NCBI GenBank assembly: GCA_903851455.1
Contig: CAINOM010000682.1
Location: 1 to 13,988, forward strand
Reading direction: 5' to 3'
DNA length: 13,988 nt
Source of the DNA: an uncultured Bacteroidota bacterium
Lineage (GTDB): Bacteria; Bacteroidota; Bacteroidia; Chitinophagales; Chitinophagaceae
Shown: positions 5,941 to 13,759 of the stretch, one piece after another
Layout of the letters: every line of letters begins with the position of its first letter
Position numbering within the stretch: position 1 is the first letter of the stretch
Translations under genes and position numbers: made by a program
Notes under the pieces: generated by a model
Databases searched by the model: none
What the model was told of the DNA's origin: nothing
The model's input: the letters and a program-made list of their open reading frames with translations, nothing else

Positions 5941-8061
5941 TTGAAACAAATCATTCAGTCTTTCAAAAGCGGCGAAACCGTTTTAGAAGAAGTACCTGCT
6001 CCTAAAGTAAAGAGGGGTTGTGTGCTTATTAAAACTACACGTAGCCTGGTATCGGTGGGCACCGAGCGCATGCTCGTGGAGTTTGGCCGTGCCAATATGC
6101 TGCAGAAGGCCCGGCAGCAACCTGATAGGGTAAAACAGGTGCTCACTAAAATTAAGACCGATGGTCTTAAGCCAACGCTCACAGCTGTATTTAATAAGCT
6201 GGGTCAACCGTTGCCGTTGGGATATTGTAATGTAGGCAAGGTGATCGCAGTGGGTGAAGGAGTTACAGACTTTGCAATAGGTGACAGGGTAGCCAGCAAC
6301 GGCCAGCATGCCGAATTTGTATGCGTGCCGAAAAACCTATGCGCACATATTCCTGCCAATGTCAGCGATGAAGAAGCGGCGTTTACTGTTATTGGTTCTA
6401 TTGGACTACAAGGTATTCGCCTGTGCGATCCGCAATTGGGTGAAACTATAGTAGTCGTTGGCCTGGGCCTTATAGGCCTGATCACTGCGGAGCTGTTGGT
6501 GGCCAATGGCTGTCGTGTGATAGGCATAGATCTCGATCCGAACAAAATAGAGATAGCAAAAAAGAAGGGTATCATAGCCATTAATCCACGCGATGGTGCT
6601 GATGTGGTGAAATCGGTAACAGAGCTTACAGATAATGTGGGTGCAGATGGCGTGATCATCACTGCTTCTGCCAAAACGGACGAGATCATTGCCGATGCCG
6701 CAATGATGAGCCGGAAGAGAGGCCGCATCATACTGGTAGGTGTCATAGGCCTGAATATCAGCCGCGCAGATTTTTACGAAAAGGAATTGACCTTCCAGGT
6801 GTCCTGCTCATATGGCCCCGGCAGGTATGATGACAGTTATGAAAAAGCCGGCATAGACTATCCACTGCCGTTTGTGCGCTGGACAGAGCAACGCAACTTC
6901 AGGGCACTGCTGCAAACGATCAGCAGCGGCAAGCTGGAGGTGAGATCGCTGATAACCGAAAGGGTGCCACTTGCCGAGTACAACAAAATATACGCGAACA
7001 TCAGCAGCGGTACATCTATAGCTTCTATACTGGAATACCCGGAAGACAGCAATGCCGCTGACACAGTAAGTATCACCAGTGGATCATTTGCACCCGGTAA
7101 AGGCGGCATAGGCATTATAGGCGCAGGCAACTTTACCGCCATGACCATGCTGCCTGTGCTAGGAGCTATCGGCGCACCACTTTACTCTATTGCAAGCGCA
7201 TCGGGCCTTACGGGCACCTCCCTGGCCAAAAAATATAAAATAGGCAAGAGTACCACAGATTATAAGAGCATAATTAACGACCCCGCCATAGACCTGGTGA
7301 TGATCACCACGCGGCACAATGAACATGCCGGTATGGTGGTGGAAAGCCTGCAGGCGGGCAAGCATGTATTCGTGGAGAAGCCGCTGGCATTGAGCAAAGA
7401 AGAACTTGATAACATTCTTGCGGTCTACAATGGCAGCAAAACGCTTACAGTAGGTTTCAATCGCCGCTTTTCGCCGCATATGCAGCGGGTAAAGCAGCTC
7501 GTGGGCGATGCGCAAATGAATGTCATCGCGACAATGAATGCGGGCAATATACCAGCCAATGTATGGGTGCACGACCTCAAAACAGGCGGCGGCCGCATAG
7601 TGGGCGAGGCATGCCATTACATGGACCTGATCACCTTCCTTACCGGCAGCAGGATAAAAGCGGTATGCATGAATGCCATGGGGGTAAACCCGCAGGCGAA
7701 TACAGATAATGCATCGATATTGCTGCAATACGAAAATGGAAGTACGGGGGTAATTAATTATTTTGCAAATGGCTCTAAGGCATATTCGAAAGAAAGGATA
7801 GAGGTGTATGCCCAGGAGCGTACTATTGTTACCGACAACTTTATGCTGACGGAGGGATATGGAACAAAGGGTTTCTCTAAGCTGAAGACTAATGTAGACA
7901 AAGGACATAACACCCAATTCAGGATGCTTGTGGACCGGGTAAAGAACGGAGGTGCACCGATGATCCAGATGGATGAGATCGTGAATACAACGCTGGCGTC
8001 TTTTGCAGCTATTGAGAGCCTGATGAAAAAAGAATGGGTTGAAGTAATTTTAACGAAATAA
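5941..8061 (+). CDS. Two-domain oxidoreductase: MDR-like dehydrogenase fused to Gfo/Idh/MocA dehydrogenase
   Basis: A 706-residue protein if begun at the TTG at 5941. That gives MKQIIQSFKSGE, the customary opening of this family; no ATG is in frame before 6070, which would delete conserved residues. Residues 1-365 resemble medium-chain alcohol dehydrogenases: GDRVASNGQHAEF (114-126), then a Rossmann motif VVVGLGLIGL (171-180) with Asp197 in the position that binds the NAD ribose. The usual GHE and zinc-binding cysteine cluster are not evident, so the half may be zinc-free. Residues 388-706 form a Gfo/Idh/MocA half with GIIGAGNF (391-398), the signature EKP (479-481), GFNRRFSP (505-512) and GGGRIVGEACHYMDL (549-563), whose His559 is the likely catalytic residue. 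Both halves should bind NAD(P). Such fusions are recurrent in surface-polysaccharide loci, but I know of no settled reaction. Redox change on a sugar nucleotide or glycan is inferred. Confidence 0.9.
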   Translation: MKQIIQSFKSGETVLEEVPAPKVKRGCVLIKTTRSLVSVGTERMLVEFGRANMLQKARQQPDRVKQVLTKIKTDGLKPTLTAVFNKLGQPLPLGYCNVGKVIAVGEGVTDFAIGDRVASNGQHAEFVCVPKNLCAHIPANVSDEEAAFTVIGSIGLQGIRLCDPQLGETIVVVGLGLIGLITAELLVANGCRVIGIDLDPNKIEIAKKKGIIAINPRDGADVVKSVTELTDNVGADGVIITASAKTDEIIADAAMMSRKRGRIILVGVIGLNISRADFYEKELTFQVSCSYGPGRYDDSYEKAGIDYPLPFVRWTEQRNFRALLQTISSGKLEVRSLITERVPLAEYNKIYANISSGTSIASILEYPEDSNAADTVSITSGSFAPGKGGIGIIGAGNFTAMTMLPVLGAIGAPLYSIASASGLTGTSLAKKYKIGKSTTDYKSIINDPAIDLVMITTRHNEHAGMVVESLQAGKHVFVEKPLALSKEELDNILAVYNGSKTLTVGFNRRFSPHMQRVKQLVGDAQMNVIATMNAGNIPANVWVHDLKTGGGRIVGEACHYMDLITFLTGSRIKAVCMNAMGVNPQANTDNASILLQYENGSTGVINYFANGSKAYSKERIEVYAQERTIVTDNFMLTEGYGTKGFSKLKTNVDKGHNTQFRMLVDRVKNGGAPMIQMDEIVNTTLASFAAIESLMKKEWVEVILTK

Positions 8062-8068
8062 AAGAGGT

Positions 8069-8084
8069 TCCCGCATTCGCGGGA
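8069..8084 (+). other. Intercistronic GC-rich hairpin between the oxidoreductase gene and wecB
   Basis: TCCCGC (8069-8074) and GCGGGA (8079-8084) form a perfect 6-bp stem closed by the loop ATTC. It fills most of the 34-base gap. No T-run follows (TTTAGAGG comes next), so it is not a standard intrinsic terminator; partial attenuation or mRNA stabilisation is possible. An AGAGG just downstream (8088-8092) lies 3 bases before the wecB ATG. Confidence 0.5.
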
Positions 8085-8095
8085 TTTAGAGGTTT

Positions 8096-9196
8096 ATGTT
8101 AGTAGATATTATTGCAGGAGCGAGGCCGAATTTCATTAAGATAGCGCCAATTATTGAGGCAATAGAAGCGGCCAAAAAGGCCGGTATGGACATGAACTAC
8201 AGATTAGTTCATACCGGGCAGCATTACGATAAAAAAATGAGCGGCGATTTTTTTGAACAGCTGGGTATACCTGCGCCGCATCATAACCTGGAAGTAGGCT
8301 CGGGCACACAGGCAGAGCAGACCGGCAAAATAATGATGGGTTACGAAAAGCTGCTGCTCGAAACGCCCTGCGATCTATGTATTGTTGTGGGAGATGTGAC
8401 CTCTACCATGGCATGTTCCATCGCAGCAAAAAAGGTAAATAATATAAAAGTAGCTCACGTAGAGGGCGGCATCCGCTCCGGCGACTGGACCATGCCCGAG
8501 GAGATCAACCGCATTGTCACAGACGCCATAACCGACTACTTTTTTACTACATCGGAAGTCGCAAACAACAATCTCCGAAAGATCGGGATAAAAGAAAGTC
8601 AAATATTTTTTGTTGGTAACACAATGATTGATACCTTGTACAAGCAGATGCCGAGATTTGCTAAACCTGAACTTTGGGATAAGTTCGGGCTTTCGGATAA
8701 GAGGTACATCATGATGACCCTGCACCGCCCGGCAAATGTGGACGACAAGGAAAAGCTTAAAGAACTGATAACAGAGATAGTTAGCTCTTCACAAGGTCTG
8801 CCGGTGATTTTCCCGGTACACCCAAGAACAGCTAAGATATTAGAGACCATTGCAACCGAAGCCAGTAACTTACATTTGATCGATCCCCTGGGTTACCTGG
8901 AGTTCAATTACCTGGTAAAGAACGCCAAGGCTGTAATAACTGATTCCGGTGGGATAACAGAAGAAGCTACCGTGATGCGGGTGCCATGCATGACATTGAG
9001 AGATAGCACTGAGCGGCCGGAGACATGTACCGTAGGCACTAACGAACTCCTGGGCACCAACCCGAAAAGCATTGCGCCGGCATTTGAGAAATTGTTTAAC
9101 GGCCAATGGAAAAAAGGGGCCATACCGGAATTATGGGACGGTAAAACGGCACCAAGAATTGTAAACAATATCGCTGCTATTTTTGGCTTAAGTTAA
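8096..9196 (+). CDS. wecB: UDP-N-acetylglucosamine 2-epimerase, non-hydrolysing
   Basis: A 366-residue protein, the normal length for the WecB/MnaA family, which interconverts UDP-GlcNAc and UDP-ManNAc in the cytoplasm. Family blocks are in order: AGARPNFIKIAP (7-18), HTGQHYDKKMS (39-49), VVGDV (97-101), HVEGGIRSGDW (121-131), PEEINR (134-139), VGNTMIDTL (173-181), LHRPANVD (209-216), FPVHPR (239-244) and ITDSGGITEEA (281-291). By alignment to E. coli WecB (Asp95, Glu117, Glu131, His213), the catalytic residues are Asp100, Glu123, Glu135 and His210. The usual HVEAG reads HVEGG here, a small change. No UDP-ManNAc dehydrogenase (WecC) is adjacent, so the product may be used directly or passed to enzymes elsewhere, for example in a FucNAc-type route, where a WecB homologue is the last enzyme. 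The specific sugar is therefore open. Confidence 0.94.
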   Translation: MLVDIIAGARPNFIKIAPIIEAIEAAKKAGMDMNYRLVHTGQHYDKKMSGDFFEQLGIPAPHHNLEVGSGTQAEQTGKIMMGYEKLLLETPCDLCIVVGDVTSTMACSIAAKKVNNIKVAHVEGGIRSGDWTMPEEINRIVTDAITDYFFTTSEVANNNLRKIGIKESQIFFVGNTMIDTLYKQMPRFAKPELWDKFGLSDKRYIMMTLHRPANVDDKEKLKELITEIVSSSQGLPVIFPVHPRTAKILETIATEASNLHLIDPLGYLEFNYLVKNAKAVITDSGGITEEATVMRVPCMTLRDSTERPETCTVGTNELLGTNPKSIAPAFEKLFNGQWKKGAIPELWDGKTAPRIVNNIAAIFGLS

Positions 9197-9207
9197 TGAA
9201 GTAAAAA

Positions 9208-11862
9208 ATGGTAAAGAGTTATTCACGGGAGATCGAAACAGTCGCAAATGCATTACTGCAGTTGAGCGACCTCGTCGTGGAAATATCCAGGGATCACACC
9301 GTTACACGTATATGGGAGAGCCCTTCATATAAACTATCTGACCCATCCCGGTTCAGGGGCAAGCAGATACTGGAGGCGGGGAATGATACGATCCTTATTG
9401 AGATAGACGGTCTTGTCGGCAAAAGCTTTGAGACAGGCGATACCGGCAGTATTGAATACACTATTTCACATGAGCAGTATACCGCGACTTACAGTATCAA
9501 GGTTCTGCCTATTCATCCGGATAAGGATCATGTTTTTATAGTAATAAAAAACCTTTCGAGGAAAGAAGGGATATCATTAATAGAAGATAAATGGAAGCTG
9601 GCGCTTGATGCCGCTGGAGATGGTATGTGGGATGTAAACCTGCAGACGGACCGAATTTACTTTTCAGAAAAGTGGCATGAGGCGTTCGGTTACACGGCAG
9701 ATGAGATAACTACCCGAACCCAGTGGGCCGCGAAGGTTCACCCGGATGACATGGCGACGTACGATGAACTGCGGGCGGATTATCTTGCCGGGAAGACAGC
9801 CGTATTTGCGGTCGAGTTCAGGTACTTGTGCAAAGACGGAACCTATAAATGGATATTAAGCCGCGGCATAGCAGTATCTTTTACATCGGATGGCAGGCCT
9901 TTACGGTTTATTGGTACACAAACTGATATTAATGACCGGAAGATCGCCGAAGAAAGGTATTCAGGGGCAGCCGAGTTGTTGTCAAAGCTCATCAACAGTC
10001 TACAGAACGGAATATTACTCACCGACGAGAACCGGGTGATCATATACGCCAACCAGAAGTTCTGCGATATGTACAGGATCAGCGGTACACCTGAGCAACT
10101 GGTGGGAAGAGATGTGAGTAAGAGTCTGGGCATCAGCAAATATTTTTATAAGGATGCCGAGCGGTTCCCCAAGCGGACCGACGAGATACTGGAGAAGAAT
10201 GAGATCGTGCTCAAAGAGCCATGGGAACTGGCGGACGGAAGGATATTCACAAGGGATTTTATTCCTCTTACCTACGGCAACAACAATAAAGCGGGTATAT
10301 GGAAGTTCAGTGATGTCACTAATGAGCGGAATGCAGAGAAGCGGCTTGAAGAGCAGCGCATGTTCTATGAGCAGGTGTTAAATTCGATTGCTGCAGACAT
10401 TGTTGTGTTCGATGCTGATCACCGTTACCTGTTCATTAACCCGGTCGCCATAAAGGATGAGGAGTTGCGCACATGGCTGATCGGGAAAACAGATGAGGAC
10501 TATTGCCGTTTCAAGAACAAACCTATGTCTATCGCAGAGCGAAGAAGAGAAATATTTAATACTGTAGAACTGGAACGGCATCCGATACAGTGGGAAGAAA
10601 AGCTGCAAAACGCTGCGGGTGATATGGAATATCATCTCCGGAATATGTTCCCTGTGTACGACAAGGCAGGCAACCTGCAGATGATGATCGGTTATGGGCT
10701 GAATATAACTGACCGCATCGTGGCTGAGCAGGCGCTGAAGATGAGCAGGGATACATTTGCCAACGCATTCGACTATTCCGGCATCGGCATGGCTCTTATC
10801 AGTCCCGAAGGCCGGTGGCTGGATGTGAATAATGTATTGTGCGAAATGACAGGGTATACCAAAGAAGAGCTCCTGCAGTTGACGCTGAAAGATATCACCT
10901 ACCCCGACGATTTTCATAAAGATATCACGCTGGTAAAGAAATTGCTGACCAGGCAGATATCCACATACAATATGGAGAAGAGGTATGTGTCGAAGAAGAA
11001 GAAGATCATACTGGTTTCCCTCACCGTATCTGCGGTCTGGAATAGTGATGACTCGCCGAGATTTGTTATTGCGCAGGTGGTGGATGTAACTAAAAGGAAT
11101 GAACTGGAGAATGAGTTGCACAGGAAGAATGCGGAGATGGAAGCAACGAGGATAAATCTTATTAATAAGATAACCCAGCTTGAAGATTTGAGCCATATCA
11201 TTGCTCACAACCTGCGCGGCCCTGCTGCAAATATCAAGATGTTATCGCGGGCATTGTCTGCCAAAACCAGGGGTGATGCGTCGGAGGCGGAGAATTCGAT
11301 CAGCGACTTGTTTACCCAGGAGGAAGCGCTCGAATTAATTGAAGAAAGCAGCTCTGCGCTGATGAGCAGCCTGGCCACGCTTATGGAGATCACCAAGATA
11401 AAACTGGATAAAGAAATACCTTATGATGATTGCAATTTATCCGAGATAGTGAATGACATTACTACTCAATTATACAGTGCGGTTTTTGAAAAGCATGCGA
11501 AAATATCGCTGAACCTCGAAGTTACCTGTGTTAAATATCCCAAAGCTTATCTCGAAAATATCCTCTATAACTTTATCAGCAATTCGCTGAAGTATTGCAG
11601 GAATGATGTTCCCCCGGAGATCACCATCAGCACAGTAATGAATAACGACAAAGTGCAGGTGAGTGTGAAAGACAATGGCCTTGGCATTGACATGACCAAG
11701 TATGCCGATAAAATATTTAAGTTGAACGCGGTGTTTCACCAGGGATATGATAGTAAAGGGGTAGGGCTCTACATCACTAAGACACAGGTGGAGTCGCTGG
11801 GAGGCAAAATAGAAGTGAAGAGTAAGGTAAATGAGGGCACCGAGTTCATTGTAACCCTTTGA
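9208..11862 (+). CDS. Soluble multi-PAS sensor histidine kinase
   Basis: An 884-residue kinase with no signal peptide or membrane helix, so it senses inside the cell. I see up to five PAS-like modules: a weak one at about 10-118, a PAS_3-type one at 128-248 (WDVNLQTDRIYFS, KVHPDD, FIGTQTDINDRK), then about 256-375, 384-505 and 512-632 (MTGYTKEEL, VVDVTKRNE). A short coiled-coil-like linker (632-658) leads to the H-box AHNLRGP with phospho-acceptor His667. The ATPase domain has the N-box NFISNSLKY (Asn788/Asn792), the G1 box DNGLGID (822-828) and the G2 box GVGLYITK (851-858). AHNLRGP is typical of Bacteroidota PAS kinases. There is no receiver domain, and no response regulator is in the window. 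It begins 11 bases after wecB and ends 7 bases before the ATG chosen for the next gene, so it is probably cotranscribed. The signal and the partner are unknown. Confidence 0.93.
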   Translation: MVKSYSREIETVANALLQLSDLVVEISRDHTVTRIWESPSYKLSDPSRFRGKQILEAGNDTILIEIDGLVGKSFETGDTGSIEYTISHEQYTATYSIKVLPIHPDKDHVFIVIKNLSRKEGISLIEDKWKLALDAAGDGMWDVNLQTDRIYFSEKWHEAFGYTADEITTRTQWAAKVHPDDMATYDELRADYLAGKTAVFAVEFRYLCKDGTYKWILSRGIAVSFTSDGRPLRFIGTQTDINDRKIAEERYSGAAELLSKLINSLQNGILLTDENRVIIYANQKFCDMYRISGTPEQLVGRDVSKSLGISKYFYKDAERFPKRTDEILEKNEIVLKEPWELADGRIFTRDFIPLTYGNNNKAGIWKFSDVTNERNAEKRLEEQRMFYEQVLNSIAADIVVFDADHRYLFINPVAIKDEELRTWLIGKTDEDYCRFKNKPMSIAERRREIFNTVELERHPIQWEEKLQNAAGDMEYHLRNMFPVYDKAGNLQMMIGYGLNITDRIVAEQALKMSRDTFANAFDYSGIGMALISPEGRWLDVNNVLCEMTGYTKEELLQLTLKDITYPDDFHKDITLVKKLLTRQISTYNMEKRYVSKKKKIILVSLTVSAVWNSDDSPRFVIAQVVDVTKRNELENELHRKNAEMEATRINLINKITQLEDLSHIIAHNLRGPAANIKMLSRALSAKTRGDASEAENSISDLFTQEEALELIEESSSALMSSLATLMEITKIKLDKEIPYDDCNLSEIVNDITTQLYSAVFEKHAKISLNLEVTCVKYPKAYLENILYNFISNSLKYCRNDVPPEITISTVMNNDKVQVSVKDNGLGIDMTKYADKIFKLNAVFHQGYDSKGVGLYITKTQVESLGGKIEVKSKVNEGTEFIVTL

Positions 11863-11869
11863 TGTGCAG

Positions 11870-13759
11870 ATGGCAGGAACACTTAGCAAAGTAATTAACC
11901 TTTTAGGCAACATGGGATGGCGTTATGCCGGCTTCCGCGCCCGGCATGAGCTGCTGCGAAAGAGCGGCCTGCTGAAGCGTAAATTTCCTGTTAACCCTGC
12001 TTTCAAACGATACTGCTCATTAGCGCAATGGAAGCAACAGCCCGCCGTTTTTTTCTTTGCCGACCGGGAATCGCTCACTTTCGCTCGCGATCCGGACGAG
12101 GAGTTAAAAACGACTTTCAACAATATTAAGAACGGGGTTTTCCTGCTGTTCAATAGTGTTCAGACCGATCTGGGAAAGAATTACGACTGGGTCACTAATC
12201 CGGATTCCGGGTTTCACTACGATATAAAAAAACACTGGACCGAAATACCCGACTATTCAAGGGAGGCGGGCGACATAAAGTTTGTGTGGGAGAAGTCGCG
12301 CTTCTCTTATCTGTACGATGTGATGCGCTATGACTATCACTTCAAAGAAGACCAGGCTGAATTTGTATTTGCTGAAATCATCTCGTGGATCAGAAGTAAC
12401 CCTATTAACTGTGGCCCGAATTACCGCTGCAGCCAGGAGATGTCGTTGCGGGTGATGAACTGGTTGTTTGCGCTGTATTACTATCGTAACTCGCCATCAC
12501 TCACCAATGAAGTGTTTGACCAGGTGCAACACACCATATACTGGCACATGCACCATGTGTACAACAACATCAATTTCTCCCGCATAGCTGTGCGCAATAA
12601 TCACGCTATTACAGAAACACTGGCGCTTTACCTCACAGGGACATTTTTTCCTTCCATGCCCGGGGCTGATGTGTGGAAGAAAAAGGGAAAGGCCTGGTTT
12701 GAAGAAGAGATAGCGTACCAGGTATACGAAGACGGTACGTTCCTGCAGTTCTCTATGAACTACCATCGCGTAGTAGTGCAACTCCTTACGTGGGCTATTG
12801 TTTTGTCTGAAAAGAACGGAGATAAATTAAGCGATGCGGTCTACGACCGTGCCCGTAAATCAGTAGTGTTTTTAAGAACATGCATGGTGGAGGAGAATGG
12901 GTGGTTACCTAACTACGGAGCTAATGACGGTGCGCTATTTTTCAAACTGAGCAATGGTCATTTCCGCGATTACCGCCCGCAATTGGATGCGCTGGCTGAG
13001 GTCCTGGGCATGGATCTCGCACTTGACGGTCGCGAAGATGCTGCGTGGTGCGGTTCGGGCAGGCCAACCGCCACCTGGCGGCCTGAAGACGGCGTGCATA
13101 CGTTTGCGCAGGGCGGGTATTATGTGATCAGGGAGCCGCAGACCCTTACGTTCATTAAGTGCGGCAGCTATAAAGATCGCCCCTCACAGGCGGATAACCT
13201 GCACCTGGATATCTGGTATAAGGGAGAAAATATTTTGCCCGATGCGGGTTCTTATAAATACAATACAGACGCAGAGACCATGCGCTACTTCAGCGGCACA
13301 GAATCACACAATACAGTAATGCTTGATGATAAAGATCAGATGCTGAAGGGCGGGCATTTTATATGGTTCTTCTGGTCGCAGAATGCAAGGGCTTCATTGA
13401 AAGAAGATGAGGGGGAATATACTTTTATCGGTTCGGTGAATATGTTCAGGTATATAACTCCGCATATTGTGCACAGGAGGGTAGTGGTGAAGCAAAAGAA
13501 CAAACCCATCTGGCAGGTGAAAGACGAAATGATCATGGCGCCGGCGCGAATGGAAATGCGGCAAATGTGGCATACACCATTGAATATTTCGAACAAAGTC
13601 TCTATTGTTGCGGGAACTGAAAAAGGAGAACGGATAGAGGGGCAAAAACGAGATGGCTGGTATTCCTCTTTATATGGATACAAAGAAAAGACAGAGGAAT
13701 GGTACTTTAGCGGACGGAATAAGATTATTGATACTAATATTACGGTTGAGACCAACTGA
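11870..13759 (+). CDS. Heparinase II/III family protein
   Basis: A 629-residue protein from the ATG at 11870; a GTG at 11864 would add two residues. The N-terminal part (about 60-340) is a helical (alpha/alpha) toroid with IKFVWEKSRF (136-145), RNNHAITETLALY (242-254) and DGTFLQFSMNYHR (288-300). The C-terminal part (about 405-629) is the beta-sandwich heparinase domain, with FAQGGYYVIR (412-421), ADNLHLDIWY (441-450) and GTESHNTV (476-483). By analogy with characterised family lyases, Asn244, His245, Tyr298 and His445 are candidates for substrate binding and proton transfer. Secreted family members cut uronic acid polysaccharides by beta-elimination. This one lacks a recognisable signal peptide and lies in a synthesis locus, so it may act on intermediates in the cytoplasm. 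The stop overlaps the next ATG by one base (TGATG). Confidence 0.9.
   Translation: MAGTLSKVINLLGNMGWRYAGFRARHELLRKSGLLKRKFPVNPAFKRYCSLAQWKQQPAVFFFADRESLTFARDPDEELKTTFNNIKNGVFLLFNSVQTDLGKNYDWVTNPDSGFHYDIKKHWTEIPDYSREAGDIKFVWEKSRFSYLYDVMRYDYHFKEDQAEFVFAEIISWIRSNPINCGPNYRCSQEMSLRVMNWLFALYYYRNSPSLTNEVFDQVQHTIYWHMHHVYNNINFSRIAVRNNHAITETLALYLTGTFFPSMPGADVWKKKGKAWFEEEIAYQVYEDGTFLQFSMNYHRVVVQLLTWAIVLSEKNGDKLSDAVYDRARKSVVFLRTCMVEENGWLPNYGANDGALFFKLSNGHFRDYRPQLDALAEVLGMDLALDGREDAAWCGSGRPTATWRPEDGVHTFAQGGYYVIREPQTLTFIKCGSYKDRPSQADNLHLDIWYKGENILPDAGSYKYNTDAETMRYFSGTESHNTVMLDDKDQMLKGGHFIWFFWSQNARASLKEDEGEYTFIGSVNMFRYITPHIVHRRVVVKQKNKPIWQVKDEMIMAPARMEMRQMWHTPLNISNKVSIVAGTEKGERIEGQKRDGWYSSLYGYKEKTEEWYFSGRNKIIDTNITVETN

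Noticed and set aside
6204..6746. 180-codon open frame on the minus strand
   Set aside because: It is antisense to the well-conserved MDR half. Its low-complexity Ser/Thr/Pro-rich translation is typical of a reverse-frame shadow.
7159..7917. 252-codon open frame on the minus strand
   Set aside because: It is antisense to the Gfo/Idh/MocA half of the oxidoreductase, which carries conserved motifs throughout. Its translation resembles no family.
9196..9204. ATG-AAG-TAA mini-frame between wecB and the kinase
   Set aside because: It is two codons long and overlaps the wecB stop. I see no reason to treat it as a leader peptide.
10378..11208. 276-codon open frame on the minus strand
   Set aside because: It lies entirely opposite the PAS kinase, whose domains and motifs are clear. 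The translation shows no recognisable domain, and long antisense frames are expected by chance here.
11864..11869. GTG at 11864 as the start of the heparinase-like gene
   Set aside because: The ATG two codons later is the stronger start codon and leaves the conserved N-terminal helix intact. The choice changes only two residues.
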